A stretch of 64,000 bases of DNA. It comes from Bacteroidota bacterium. GTDB taxonomy: Bacteria > Bacteroidota > Bacteroidia > Bacteroidales > FEN-979. Position 1 is the stretch's first letter. Every line of letters starts with the position of its first letter. The stretch lies in NCBI GenBank assembly GCA_026391835.1, contig JAPLDF010000043.1, positions 57,869 through 121,868 on the forward strand, written 5' to 3'. A program made the translations under genes and the position numbers. The notes under the pieces were generated by a model. It was not told where the DNA came from, ran no database searches, and saw only the letters and a program-made list of their open reading frames with translations. Positions 10,101 to 20,700 of this stretch are shown piece by piece.

Positions 10101-13100
10101 GTTTGCAGCCCGGGAGGATTGCTCCAAAGGTATGAATAGGCAGTTGTGCCCCCGGTTACGGTGATATCGATTCTTCCGTCCTGTTCTCCAAAGCACGATG
10201 CATCCGTTACCATGCCGGTCACGGCAAGTGCGACCGGTTCCGGAACCGTCCAGCAGTCTGTTTTCGTGCAGGAGTGCGCATCTGTAACGGTGACGCAGTA
10301 GGTACCGGTGGTAAGATTGCAAATATCTTCTGTGTGCTTCATATTATCCCATGCATACTGGTAAGGCGTAGTGCCGCCTGAAACAGAGAGGTCGATGCAT
10401 CCACTTGAGCCGCCGGCACAAAGGACTGGGTTAACAGATGCTGTAAGTGAAATTTCATCAGGTTCGGTGATTGTTGTGCAAAATACGGCCTCACAGAGGT
10501 TGGCATCGGTGATCGTGAGGCAATAGGTTCCCGGGCATAAATCGGTGATGTTAGGAACTTGCTGCATGGTATTCCACATATAAGAATATGGTGAGGTTCC
10601 TCCCGAAGTCAGCAGTGTCGCAATGGTGCCATCACATTTCCCATGACAGGATATTTGTTTAACGGAGCCCACCCATGAAATTTCGTCAGGTTCGCCAACC
10701 ACCCAGTTGCCGGTCGTGGTGCATCCGTTTGCATCGGTGACCGTCACGGTATAGGAAGCAGAAAACAGGTGATCAATATTTTGTGTTTGCAGCCCGGGGG
10801 GGGTACTCCACAGATATGAATAACCCAGTGTACCCCCGGTGACGGATATGTCTATTCTTCCGTCATGTTTCCCAAAACAGGACGCATCCGTAACCACACC
10901 GGAAACTCCAAGCATTGCAGGTTCGGCAATCATCCAGTTCCCGGAAATGGTGGCGCTGGTTGCATCAGTAACCGTCACCGAATATATTCCTGCCATTAAG
11001 CCCCCGATATCCTGGGTAACTGCACCATTGCTCCACAGATAGGAATATGGTTGCGTTCCCCCGGAAACCGAAATGTCAATAAACCCGGTAGCTGTTCCAA
11101 AACACAATGCATTTGAGGCATTGATCAGCTGGATCGCAAAGGGTGAGTTGTCCATTACCGTGATGTTGTCGAGGTAGAGGTTGTTTCCATAGGCGGCGAT
11201 AGCAGTGAATTTTATCATGTTGGTGCCTGCCGGCAGCGGGATGGTTTGCGTGCCCCATTGCGAAGATGCCGGAACAAAGGGATCAAAGCTGGCACCCCCG
11301 GTGTTGAGTATGCCATTGGTTCCTCCGGGCATGTTCAGCAGGATGTGCCACGTTGCACCATTATCTGCAGAGTAACTTATGTCCAGCTCGTCTATTTCGG
11401 ATACATAGGTTGCATAGGCGTAGTTGAACCTGACAACCGGCATGGCAAGGCCGCTGATATCAATGGGCAGGGTTTTCAGTTCATAGGTTCCGTTTGGCTG
11501 GTCAAAGAAATCGGCGAGGGCCGATGCTGTTCCAAGTCCATTCCCGCTGGCATCGGTGGTACGGGCCCATAAATAGGGTCCTGAGATTACGGTGTTGGTC
11601 CAGCAGGCGGGCGGGAAAGCCGGTAATTCGAAGCCTTCGCTGAAGGGAGCAACAGTCCCCGTCAGTGGATCGACGATGACAGACTGGCTTTGGGATTTGG
11701 CGCATCCATTGGCATCTGTAACAGTTACTGTGTAAACTGCGGCAATTAATCCTGAAATACTTTGCGTAATTGCGCCATTGTTCCAAGCATAGGCATAGGG
11801 AGGGGTTCCCCCGGTAACTGTATTGTTGATCTTCCCTGTATTTGCTCCGTTGCAGGGAATGTTTGTGGTGTTGAAAACAATAGCCATGGCAGGAGGTTGG
11901 TCGATTGCGATGGGTGTAATATGGGCTGTACAGGCGTTGGCATCCGAGATGGTAACAGCGTAACTCCCGGCCTGCAATCCTGAAATACTCTGCGTTGCAG
12001 CTCCGTTGCTCCAGAGGAAAGCATAGGGTATGGTTCCGCCCGCCACTGATAACCCGATCGACCCGTTGGATAACCCCGGACAAGTTGCATTAATGACGGT
12101 GCCTGAGAGCACCATGGCTGGTGGTTCGCCAACCACAAATGAAGCGGTTGCCCTTGAATTGGCAGCATCAGTTACGGTTACTGTATAAGTGTTTGCATAC
12201 AGTGAATCGATCATGAATGTTGTTTGACAATTGCTCCAATTGTAGGCATATGGGAGTGTTCCCCCGGTAACCTGTACCTGGATTGTCCCGGTTGGTATTC
12301 CATGACATTGCAGGGGTTGTGCGGAGCCTGTTATGGCCATGTCTGACATGGTTTTATGTCCCAGTGTTTTGCATTTGCCATAAGACCCAGCCTCACAAAT
12401 ACCGGACAAATTCCAGGGTGTTAACACACGTGTAAAAGTTTCTATCTCATCCAGTTTTACCCCGCCATTGGCAATAGTCGTTCCCCCGATAATCAGCGAT
12501 TTTGTATTGATAAGATCTCCCATTTGGTTTGTTGGATTCCCTCCCGGGGAACCGGGTATTACTCCGGCCACATAAACATAATTTTTGAAAAACGAAACGC
12601 CATAGTTGTCGTTCCGGTCCCTGTCGACGGTCACGGCTACAAAGGACCACTCGTTCAAAGGCAATGAAAAATCATTGGTATAATAATCATGAACAGTTCC
12701 GTCGCCGATTGTCAGATGCAATAAACCATCCTTTACGTAAAAGCGATATCCGTAATTACCCTCAAGTTTATCGAGGATGGTGGCTGTTCCATTGCCGTTG
12801 CTCTGTGGATAAAAAATCCAGGCATCGAAGGTGAAATCCCCGAGATTTGCTCCTCCTGGCCCGATGTTAACCTGTGCCTGATCTGCAACTTCAACATATT
12901 CAGCAGGATTGTCAAACTTCATTGCTGATTGCACTTTCCCGGTGACGAGTTGTGGGGTGGAAGGGCTCAGGATACCGACATTGTTATAACTTCCTTCAAT
13001 ATCATCTGTTGAATTATTCGATACGAAGTCCATGGACCACCAGTTGTTCATATTGTCCGGAGGCCAGACATAGGGTGGGTGACAGTCTGGATCAACATGA

Positions 13101-16087
13101 CCCAGGCAGCTTGTATCAAAATGGTTGCCGATATTTACCGAAATCGTAGTTGCGGTTCCCGGTGAAAAATAGTAAAAAATATATGGTGGTGCGATTGGTA
13201 TTGTTTGTTCCCATCCGTACTGGGGAGTTTCATTGAGCGAATAAAATCCGGAAGGGAGGTCGTTGAATTCAAAATAGCCATCGGGCCCGGTGACACATGA
13301 CAGTTGCGTGGCTCCATTCAGGTTGATTGTCCAGTCGGGCAGGCCGGGTTCACCGTCGTCCCAGGTGCCGTCGCCATCCAGGTCATTGAATTTATATCCC
13401 CGGATGATAGACAAATTTGAAGAGGTCAAACAGGCTGTATTTGATTCAACCGGCAATGGATAAACAATCTGAAGGTTTCCGACCGCCCCCGTATAATAGT
13501 ACCCGGTTGATTTTACAACGAAACTGTTGCAGGCATGTTTCCCCGATGATGTCAGGGGGACCTGCACTTTGTAATCACAGGTTAGGATGTCTCCCGGTTT
13601 TAATTGATTATCGGCGTTGAAAGGAAAGTTGGTGCCAAATTCAAACATTACATTTTTACCTCCCAGCGGCAAGGTTGACCAGGTTGGATTGGCAGGTTTG
13701 CAACCCCATGGCGAATATCCCATTTCAGGAAGACAAATATTAAATGTACTGTTCAACTTGACAGTAGGGGTTGGTGCAATGAGTGATCCGTTAACCCTTA
13801 TTTCAGGCGCTGTGTTCACTAAGCGGGAGTAGGAAATGTCAAACTGGCTGCCCCTGTCGAGTGGCCTGTCGAGGATCATCCTGTCAGTTGCTGCGTTGAA
13901 ATCCATCGGAAGAAGGTCAATGAGCAGAACGTCGTTAACCGGGTAATTGGCGGTGTTTTTGTACCAGAGCCTGTAGTTGACCACACTACCCGGGGTAACG
14001 ACTTCGTTTTTACTCCAATGCTTCCCGTCGAGGCTGATGAATTTTTCCGCCAGCAGGCCGCCAACGCTGTTTACGGTAATGAAGTCAACGTTTGATGTTT
14101 TGGGGACCGGGAGTGTACCGCCCTGGACAGTAAAGAAATTTGACACACTGCCGGCGAGGGCGTTTTGTTTAACCAGGACATCAAACTCAATGAAATAATA
14201 GGGAACACCGGTAACGTAACAGCCATAGTAAAAATTAGCCTTATCACATTCAGGTGCAATCGGAGGGATCTGCCAATCCAGGCGTTGCAGGTAATGGCTG
14301 GTTGAAAGGACATACCACGGTGTGGCATTAAGGGGAATCCCATTATTTGTTCCACTGACTCCGCAAGGGATGTTTCCATCGGTTGACGAATAATACTTTT
14401 CATTCCCCAGGTAGAGGAGGTTGTCGTTGAGAATGTCAACGATATCAGCGCCGGAAAGCGTCTGGCTGCCGATATTTTGGATCCTTAGCCGGTATCTTAC
14501 GATATCGCCGTATTTATAGGACAGGAGCTTGTTGCACACCATTTTATCCGCGCAGATCTTGGGCTGGAAATTTTCCGTAACGAACCTTACCGTGGGGGTG
14601 GTTATGGGTGGGATCGGTGAACCGGGAAATGAAGCAGTCATGGTGTTGTCCACATTGGTAAGTGGAGGAACACCAGGCGCAACAGTAAAATAGATATCAA
14701 AGTTGAAAGCATCCCCCGGATCGATGCCGTATCCGAGGATATTGCGTATCCATACTTCGACGATTGAAATGTGCCCACCGGTATTGTTCCAGGTATAACC
14801 TGCAGGAGGACTTGCAGGAATGGTTTGCTGGGTAAGATTCGTTCTTAATTCAAGAGATACATTGGGTGGAAGCGCTGTGTTAAATACAATCCTGGAAACA
14901 TCAACTTCGTTTGGAATGTTATCGGTTATATTGCAATCGGGCAATTTTACATTGCCGTTATTGGTAACCGATAACCGGTACAGGCCGGGGCATCCGGGCA
15001 CCCTGTTTGTGATGGAAACAGACTTGGAGGGCTGACCACATGCCTGTGCCGCTCCAATAATGACCTCGGTGAAATAGTAGTTTACCAGGGGTGTGTTGCA
15101 GGTAGTTGCCGAAAACCTTGCAAGGCCTCCAACATAATCCCCAATTTGGAATATACTTTGGGGATAATAGATCTCATAGCTGAATTGAAGCATCGGGGTG
15201 GATGAGGCCGCATCCAAAAAATTGGTGACTTTAAACTCAATTGAGTTGCCAATCTGCATAAATGTTACAACTGGCGATGTATACCACCCTGTACTTGCAG
15301 AAACTTTCACGGAGGCGAAGTTTAAAACAGCCCCTGCAGGGAAATTATCCGTAATGATTACATTGGTTAAATTTTGCTGGCCATAACCCGTACCCTGGTA
15401 GGGTGATGGTTTTGAAATGGTCAGGTGATATTTTACGACGCCGTCAAGCGCGGCATGGTATAAAACATTGCTGCCGGATGTTGTGGAAGGCAACACCGCC
15501 GTCTTATCGAGGATAAAAGGATCAGTGGAAAACGGGCTGACGTTTGAATTATCTGCCGCAACTGCCGTTACCATTAAACAAGGCGTCCAAAGCCCCAGGC
15601 CTGATGTTATAACACCCGGGCCGGTATTCGGAACGGTTGTCATGCGTGCATGATTGTCGACAAATTCACCGTTGCAGGTGGTCCCGGCAGGAAAATGCAC
15701 ATTGATCTGGAAATCCCCGGCTTTTGGCTTTCCCGGATCGGGGGCGGGCACAACATAGGTTACGGGTGTCGGCGCACCTGCTGCATGCGGACCGATCGTG
15801 ATGTTGGGATTGTTCGTCGGTTCCACCACAAGCGGGGGGAAAATTTCATCGGTTATCGTAATGACCGCTCCCGGCTTTGCGGTAGAGGGTATGGTGTAAA
15901 AGATCGTATAGGTGAACGTAACCCCGGTATATTCGCTGGTGACACTGGCCTGTTTCTTTAAAAGGAATCCGTTTTCATCTACCTGCGGGGTAGACTGGGC
16001 GGTCCTGTTGACAGGTGGCGGAAAACTCTGACAATATACCCCCAGGGAATAACTCAAAAAGAAAAGCACTGCATAAATTGTTTTCAT
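7181..16087 (-). CDS. Giant SprB-repeat adhesin with T9SS sorting domain (2968 aa)
   Basis: Order: signal peptide (1-20), DUF11/isopeptide-like beta domains about 30-890, an SdrD B-like Ca-type domain about 895-965 (FNDLDGDGTWDDGEPGLP), a LamG/concanavalin-like domain about 1010-1230, three SprB repeats about 1248-1479, a choice-of-anchor J/MAM-like domain about 1483-1652 (GFELPAFPPACW), fifteen further SprB repeats about 1658-2783, a coathanger-like module, and a type A sorting domain (about 2890-2968). SprB repeats (GGTxPYxYxWSNG ... TYTVTVTDANGC) occur in the gliding adhesin SprB of Flavobacterium; many proteins with them are not gliding adhesins. The second repeat block contains a three-repeat higher-order unit at DNA level (8640-10920). 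Export through T9SS and display on the outer membrane is expected; ligand unknown. Confidence 0.92.
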   Translation of the reverse strand: MKTIYAVLFFLSYSLGVYCQSFPPPVNRTAQSTPQVDENGFLLKKQASVTSEYTGVTFTYTIFYTIPSTAKPGAVITITDEIFPPLVVEPTNNPNITIGPHAAGAPTPVTYVVPAPDPGKPKAGDFQINVHFPAGTTCNGEFVDNHARMTTVPNTGPGVITSGLGLWTPCLMVTAVAADNSNVSPFSTDPFILDKTAVLPSTTSGSNVLYHAALDGVVKYHLTISKPSPYQGTGYGQQNLTNVIITDNFPAGAVLNFASVKVSASTGWYTSPVVTFMQIGNSIEFKVTNFLDAASSTPMLQFSYEIYYPQSIFQIGDYVGGLARFSATTCNTPLVNYYFTEVIIGAAQACGQPSKSVSITNRVPGCPGLYRLSVTNNGNVKLPDCNITDNIPNEVDVSRIVFNTALPPNVSLELRTNLTQQTIPASPPAGYTWNNTGGHISIVEVWIRNILGYGIDPGDAFNFDIYFTVAPGVPPLTNVDNTMTASFPGSPIPPITTPTVRFVTENFQPKICADKMVCNKLLSYKYGDIVRYRLRIQNIGSQTLSGADIVDILNDNLLYLGNEKYYSSTDGNIPCGVSGTNNGIPLNATPWYVLSTSHYLQRLDWQIPPIAPECDKANFYYGCYVTGVPYYFIEFDVLVKQNALAGSVSNFFTVQGGTLPVPKTSNVDFITVNSVGGLLAEKFISLDGKHWSKNEVVTPGSVVNYRLWYKNTANYPVNDVLLIDLLPMDFNAATDRMILDRPLDRGSQFDISYSRLVNTAPEIRVNGSLIAPTPTVKLNSTFNICLPEMGYSPWGCKPANPTWSTLPLGGKNVMFEFGTNFPFNADNQLKPGDILTCDYKVQVPLTSSGKHACNSFVVKSTGYYYTGAVGNLQIVYPLPVESNTACLTSSNLSIIRGYKFNDLDGDGTWDDGEPGLPDWTINLNGATQLSCVTGPDGYFEFNDLPSGFYSLNETPQYGWEQTIPIAPPYIFYYFSPGTATTISVNIGNHFDTSCLGHVDPDCHPPYVWPPDNMNNWWSMDFVSNNSTDDIEGSYNNVGILSPSTPQLVTGKVQSAMKFDNPAEYVEVADQAQVNIGPGGANLGDFTFDAWIFYPQSNGNGTATILDKLEGNYGYRFYVKDGLLHLTIGDGTVHDYYTNDFSLPLNEWSFVAVTVDRDRNDNYGVSFFKNYVYVAGVIPGSPGGNPTNQMGDLINTKSLIIGGTTIANGGVKLDEIETFTRVLTPWNLSGICEAGSYGKCKTLGHKTMSDMAITGSAQPLQCHGIPTGTIQVQVTGGTLPYAYNWSNCQTTFMIDSLYANTYTVTVTDAANSRATASFVVGEPPAMVLSGTVINATCPGLSNGSIGLSVAGGTIPYAFLWSNGAATQSISGLQAGSYAVTISDANACTAHITPIAIDQPPAMAIVFNTTNIPCNGANTGKINNTVTGGTPPYAYAWNNGAITQSISGLIAAVYTVTVTDANGCAKSQSQSVIVDPLTGTVAPFSEGFELPAFPPACWTNTVISGPYLWARTTDASGNGLGTASALADFFDQPNGTYELKTLPIDISGLAMPVVRFNYAYATYVSEIDELDISYSADNGATWHILLNMPGGTNGILNTGGASFDPFVPASSQWGTQTIPLPAGTNMIKFTAIAAYGNNLYLDNITVMDNSPFAIQLINASNALCFGTATGFIDISVSGGTQPYSYLWSNGAVTQDIGGLMAGIYSVTVTDATSATISGNWMIAEPAMLGVSGVVTDASCFGKHDGRIDISVTGGTLGYSYLWSTPPGLQTQNIDHLFSASYTVTVTDANGCTTTGNWVVGEPDEISWVGSVKQISCHGKCDGTIATLLTSGGTSPYSYMWNTMQQVPNITDLCPGTYCLTITDANLCEAVFCTTITEPDEISLTASVNPVLCAGGSSGCIDLSVSGGTTPYQYAWDNMKHTEDICNLTTGTYCVTVTDAHSCTKTDCWTVPEPVALAVTGMVTDASCFGEQDGRIDITVTGGTTAYSYLWSNPPGLQTQNISHLVSDSYTVTVTDAYGCTTTGNWVVGEPAELSYVGSVKQISCHGKCDGTITMLMTIGGTSPYSYTWNTTQQTPSLSGLCPGIYNLTVTDAHLCEARFSARITEPSEISLSASVSPVLCAGGSSGCINLSVAGGTSPYQYVWDNSKHTEDICNLTTGTYCVTVTDAHSCTKTDCWTVPEPVALAVTGMVTNASCHGYSNGRIDITVTGGTTAYSYLWSKPAMTQNINSLHSGPYTVTVTDAHFCTVTASWMVGEPAEISWVGSVKQISCHGKCDGTIMTLMTSGGTSPYSYMWNTTQQVPNIRDLCPGTYCLTITDANLCEAVFCTTITEPSEISLSASVSPVLCAGGSSGCIDLSVSGGTTPYLYVWDNSKHTQDICNLTTGTYCVTVTDAHSCTKTDCWTVPEPVVLIVTGMVTNASCFGYSDGRIDITVTGGTTAYSYLWSKPANTQNISGLHYGVYTVTVTDANNCKATASWMVGQPDDIVLMASFINILCPGGQDGCIDLSVFGGTSPYDYSWNTTAPTQDICQLAEGTYCVTVTDANGCTKAGCWSLTDPEDLVVTGVVTNPDCYLNSNGLIDITVTGGTQTYSYEWSDPPGWLIPDLCCLSPGAYTVTVTDYSGCVTTGSWMVDDPDPISWVGSVTNVTCNGKCDGKIKTISTTGGTPQYTYNWGNGPQTADISDLCAGTYCVTITDAHLCEAVFCMTVGEPAALVLSAFTTPESCAGAADGKIDLTVGGGVFNYSYQWDDPPRSQTKNIMNLVARTYCVTVTDFNSCTATGCWTVMQNKSVCSNLNLQNEIVLDTRCYSALQTIFVAGPPPGYPTTFIVANGGHATMIAGQNIIYYVGTKVLPGGYMKGKITLDGTYCGSKAISIVTNPEGEAESPPAAGKSFFTIYPNPTTGGFSLELTGTDETAELRLEIYGMHGERVQSATLNGQRKYDLSLAGKPVGVYFIRVVTGNLAGSGKIIKQ
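8640..10920 (-). repeat. Higher-order tandem repeat (about 680 bp, three SprB units each)
   Basis: Within the 2968-aa gene, three near-identical copies of an A-B-C block recur. GAACCGTCCAGCAGTCTG starts at 8881, 9559 and 10243 (spacing 678 and 684 bp); CACATTTCCCATGACA recurs at 9271, 9949 (one base different) and 10633, again 678 and 684. Unit A has the GRIDITVTGGT pattern, B has CHGKCDGT, C has CAGGSSGC. A fourth A follows at the low-coordinate end, then a C-like unit with B missing, then a more diverged A-B-C set at about 7735-8400. Confidence 0.93.
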
Positions 16088-16115
16088 GGCTTTAATTGTT
16101 AGTTGATATTGTCAC

Positions 16116-17693
16116 TTATTGTTTGACGATTTTCCCTGTACCTGCGAAATTCCCTGAAACCACGCGGATGAAGTAGATCCCGGTTGGTTTGTCCGACAGG
16201 GAGAACTCCTGCTTTTTTACGCCCTTCAATTCAGAAGTTGCAATTTTTTCATCCCGGATGGAATAGATTTCCACGTTCACTTTTGAAGGAACCCGGACAT
16301 CCGTTAATTCAAGGATAAAAGTTCCTGTCGTCGGGTTGGGATAGATTCTAAAATCCCGATTTTCAGTGCCGTCAGCTTTTGGGATGGAATCGGAAATTGT
16401 TTCTTCAGAACCTATATCCCCGCCAGTGTTTTTGTTGTTACAATATTGACCATTGGTGGTAATATAACCATGCATGGTTCCTCCCGGATAGACCATTGTC
16501 CCGGGCAGGTAACTTACCTTGTGCCCGGCAACCATCGTTGCGCTGCCGCCGGATTGAACAAGGAAGGTTGTACCATTTCCGGCCACAACAATGTCCTGGA
16601 TCGCCGAATAGCAGGTATTTGTGCCACCGGGAACTGTCAGGTCCTGCAGGTAATTCGACTGGCAGGTTGATTTTTTACCACCTACCGCCCAGCAGCAGAT
16701 CCTGCTGATGCTGTGAAAATCAATAACCGTTACACAATACCATCCGGGACTCAGACCATAAATATCTTCAGTAAATGCCGAAAAGGCTGATCCCACCTTC
16801 ATCCATTGGTATGTAAACGGGGGAGTTCCGCACGAAACAGTAAGGTCGATGCTCCCGTTGTTGCAGCCGGGAGCGGCATCGGTAACCACCGCGTTCAGGA
16901 TAACATCTTCGTAGGTAAAGGATGCGCTTTTGAAACATCCTGCCGCATCATATACCGTAACATAGTAGGTCCATCCGCAGGGAATGCCTGAAATATCCTG
17001 GGTTGTCGAGCCATTGCTCCATGTGTATGATAGGGGAGAACATCCACCCGACACGGTAACGTCTATCCAGGCGTCGTTCCCGGGCGAACAGGAGGCTTTG
17101 TGAATCGTACCTGTAAGAACCAGGCCAGTCGAAACTTCAAAACTCTTGACTGCCTTGCAGCTCTTGAAATCGGTGACCGTTACCGTATATATCCCGCAGC
17201 CCAGGTTGCAGATATCTTTGGTGGTAGGCCCGTTGCTCCAGTTATAATTAAAGGGAGGAGATCCTCCCGTAGTTGAAGTATAAATGCATCCGTCATTACC
17301 CGGGGAACAACTCACCGGAGTTGTCGTGCCGGTGATTACGATTTCAGGCAAAATTGTCACCTTTATCCTCCCTCCGGAAAACCCTCCCGGAGGCGGCGAA
17401 AATGATACCTGCAGGTAAAAAAAGTCAGTGGCATAACCAATGCCGGAGGGAGGAATCACAGGATCTTGTAACGTTGAAGTCCAGGAGCCAGTGAAATTTG
17501 ACCAGGAGAAAGATGCCGACGGAACGGCGCACCCCGATAAATTGCAAAACAGGTAGATGGGCTCGCCGTAACACACAGGGTTGGGCGAAGCATTCTGGGA
17601 TTTTGCTATGGTTGAAAAAGCGACCACAAACGCTATGGCCGAAAGGCCCTTCAGCCATTGCTTGATGACCGGATTCATGCAGAGAGTTTTCAT
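16116..17693 (-). CDS. SprB-repeat surface protein with T9SS sorting domain (525 aa)
   Basis: A compact relative of its giant neighbours. Signal peptide about 1-32; N-terminal module about 34-125 (PNPVCYGEPI, SWTSTLQDPVI, SPPPGGF) that matches the start of the 1826-aa protein; three SprB repeats about 130-345 (CSPGNDGCI, CSPGNDAWI, GCNNGSID); a coathanger-like module about 346-430 (CYSAIQDIVVAG ... AGHKVSYLPGT); type A sorting domain from about 450 (YPNPTTGTF ... GIYFIRV). The ends and middle are thus all modules found in the adjacent genes, as if this gene were a minimal version of them. It starts 78 bp downstream of the stop of the next gene upstream and ends 28 bp before the 2968-aa gene. 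Role inferred: T9SS-exported surface protein. Confidence 0.9.
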   Translation of the reverse strand: MKTLCMNPVIKQWLKGLSAIAFVVAFSTIAKSQNASPNPVCYGEPIYLFCNLSGCAVPSASFSWSNFTGSWTSTLQDPVIPPSGIGYATDFFYLQVSFSPPPGGFSGGRIKVTILPEIVITGTTTPVSCSPGNDGCIYTSTTGGSPPFNYNWSNGPTTKDICNLGCGIYTVTVTDFKSCKAVKSFEVSTGLVLTGTIHKASCSPGNDAWIDVTVSGGCSPLSYTWSNGSTTQDISGIPCGWTYYVTVYDAAGCFKSASFTYEDVILNAVVTDAAPGCNNGSIDLTVSCGTPPFTYQWMKVGSAFSAFTEDIYGLSPGWYCVTVIDFHSISRICCWAVGGKKSTCQSNYLQDLTVPGGTNTCYSAIQDIVVAGNGTTFLVQSGGSATMVAGHKVSYLPGTMVYPGGTMHGYITTNGQYCNNKNTGGDIGSEETISDSIPKADGTENRDFRIYPNPTTGTFILELTDVRVPSKVNVEIYSIRDEKIATSELKGVKKQEFSLSDKPTGIYFIRVVSGNFAGTGKIVKQ

Positions 17694-17771
17694 CTTTTTG
17701 GGTTTAAAGCAGTAAAGAGTTTATATTTTCATTTGCCTGGATTGTTATGCCGGGGGCTGACTTCCCTGTCG

Positions 17772-20700
17772 TTATTGCTTGATGATCTTCCCGGTTCCGG
17801 CATGTTTCCCGGAGACCACACGGATGAAATAGACGCCGTCCGGCTTTCCGGCAATTGATAAATCATATTTCAACCGGCCTGTCAGATCTGCCGAAAACAC
17901 CGGCTCGCCAAGCATATTGTACATCATGACGCTGAGTTCTGCAGTTTTGTCAAATCCTTTGAGTTCCAGTGAAAATCCACCCGTGGTGGGATTCGGGTAA
18001 ATAGTAAAGAATCCGTCATTTGAGAGGGACATGGGGGAGTTGCTGTTCAAGGTATCCCGGGCAGCTTCAAAATCGACACTTTTGAATGAATTGCAATATT
18101 CACCCGAAGTGGCGATGTAACCCTGGAGGAATCCACCGGTTTGAACCGTTGTCCCCGGCATGAAGGAGATGCTCCGGCCGGCAATGAAGGTGGCACTTCC
18201 GCCATCCTGGACCGTGAAGGTACCTCCGCTGCCTGCAACCACGATGTTGTCGAAGAAATCGTAACAAACCGACTGGCCACTGGCAATGTTTCCATTTGGC
18301 ACCCACTTTGCCAGACAACATTGCGGATAATACCCGATGGCATGATTCGTACTTGTGATCATCCCTTCCATTATAAATCCTGACGGATCACCATTATTGT
18401 GAACAACCACTTTCAGAACATTGACCATCAGGTAAAAGGGCCCGGTGACCGACACTTCGGGAATCGGGTTACAGGTGAACCCGTAATCTCCGCAGGAAGG
18501 AATAGTTTCAAGGATCAGGACATCATTCAAAAATACTTTCGCGGAATTGTCAACCAGCATCCTGAGGCTTAGCGCCGCCTGTGTATTATCGCCCATGCAA
18601 AATGGAAATTCGTATATGTAATCGCCTGCAAGATCTCCCGCATTCGAGTTTGTTTTTCGCCCAAGCCAGGCACTTTCCGTGAATGCATTCGACCAGCCGG
18701 AATTGCGGTTGATGACATACGTATCATATGGAACAGGGGGAATATTGTCGGGGGTCCTCGTTACATTCCAAAATCCGTCCCGGTTTCCCGGATTCATGAC
18801 ATTGTTAAAATCATCGCGGTCTATCCCGGTGTTTATCAATAGTGTATCCAGGTGGCACTCATCAAGAATGGTAACCAGGTAATCCTCCACTTCACCTTTC
18901 GGTATGGTGTTGCCCGCTGGCTGATCAGGCCCAACCCCAGGCTGATCGCTTAACCTGAACCGGGCAAATGTGACACCGGCACCCGCCCAGGCAGGTACCG
19001 TCGGAGAATACGCAAGGGATACCGATTGCAGGAATCCCAATGACCCGAATGCAACATCGTAAACGATTTGTTCGTTCGGATCCCACACATTGTTTTGGTC
19101 GTAATCTATCCATCCCTGGAGATACGCATTGGCCCCTGTGTTGTTAAAGACGGAAACAGTTACGTGGTAGCTTTCTCCCTTAAAGATCCGGTTGGTTTGA
19201 TACGATCCGTTGATGAATGCATGCAATGCAACACCATCTTCATCTGCGAGGCCGTGCTGATCATCGCCCAACGCATTGGCTTCAGGCTGGCCATTCGTTT
19301 CTTCATCAATCAGGTTTCCCAGGTGCAAGGGCGAAAGGGGATCGACAACATGTCTTGCCCCGTTGGGATACACAGCAGGATAGGGAGCCGGAGCATCGCC
19401 GTAATCGTATGGGAGAAGAACAACAGGTGGAAGGCCGGGGAGATAATAGTCTTCAACTTCTCCGGATGGTACCAGGAGTGGATCCGTCGTTTTGGAGCCT
19501 GTTCCGTATTGGTCACTCAGGCGGAAACGGGCGGCATACGGACCAGTTGGATCAGTATGGGGGTTGTAAACAGTTACAGGATAATTGACGGAGGTGCCGG
19601 GTGGAAATGGGTGGTTGTCAATAATATGTTCATCGGCAAGGTCGCTGAAAATTCCATCCTTGTTAAAATCAATCCAGCCCTGCAGATAGGCAGTTGCTTG
19701 CGAGGTGTTTAATATGTCAAAGCTAAGTGAAGTAGGTCCCGGGAAAGGCAGAACCACGATGCAGTGAACGCCATCTTCATCAGCCTGGCCGGTCTGGTCA
19801 TCATTGTCGGCAGAAGGGCCCGGCTGCCCGTTTGGTTCCATATCGGCATAAACGCCGAGCCTGATCGTGTTGCCGGGATCGAGTAAAATTTTGCTCCGGG
19901 CGCCATCATTTTGTCTGTTTGTATAATAACCGTCGGGCAGGTCGCCAAAATCACACTCCCAGGTGGTGAGCGTAATGGTAATGGTTTCAATGCAACCATT
20001 GGCATCGGTCACGATCACAGTATAGGTCCCTGCAGGCACGTCAGCGAGGTCTTTTGTTGTCATACCGTTGTAATCCCACAGATAAGAATAAGGCATCGTT
20101 CCTCCCGATACGTTTAAATGGATCGAGCCGACAGAACAGTCCCGGGTTATGGAATATGATACCAATATTGGCGGTGGTTCTGTAACAGTCCACGAATCCG
20201 TAGCGAAACAACCGTATGCATCTGTTATCGTAACAGAATAGGCTCCAGGACTTAACTGTGAAATGTTTTGCATGGTGCTGCCATTGCTCCACAGGTAGGT
20301 ATATGGAGCAGTGCCTCCGCTGACTGTCAGTGAAATGGTTCCGTTGTTGCTTCCGTTGCAGGTTGAATTGTTTACATAGGCGTTTGGAATCAGCAACGGG
20401 CTCCCGGTAATGGTTACCGTATTGGTAGGCATTGGTCCGCCGCAGGTTCCCGCGGCGTTTTGCATCTGCCGGTACCAGGTGGTTCCATACGTCACATCAG
20501 GCTGATAAACCGGGTTGGTGGCTCCGGGAATGTTTGTAAAGGTTACGTTATCCGTTGAAAGCTGCCACTGGTAAACCGGGGATGTTCCATTGAGGGGAGG
20601 AGTCCCGGTGAGTTGTGCAGGAATGCTGCCGTTGCAAACCGTTTGGCTGGCACCGACAGAACCCACCAGGAGCAAGGGTGTGCATGCCGTTCCATAAAGG

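Noticed and set aside
11502..12083. Minus-strand frame of 193 codons inside the 2968-aa gene
   Set aside because: Out-of-frame shadow of SprB repeats.
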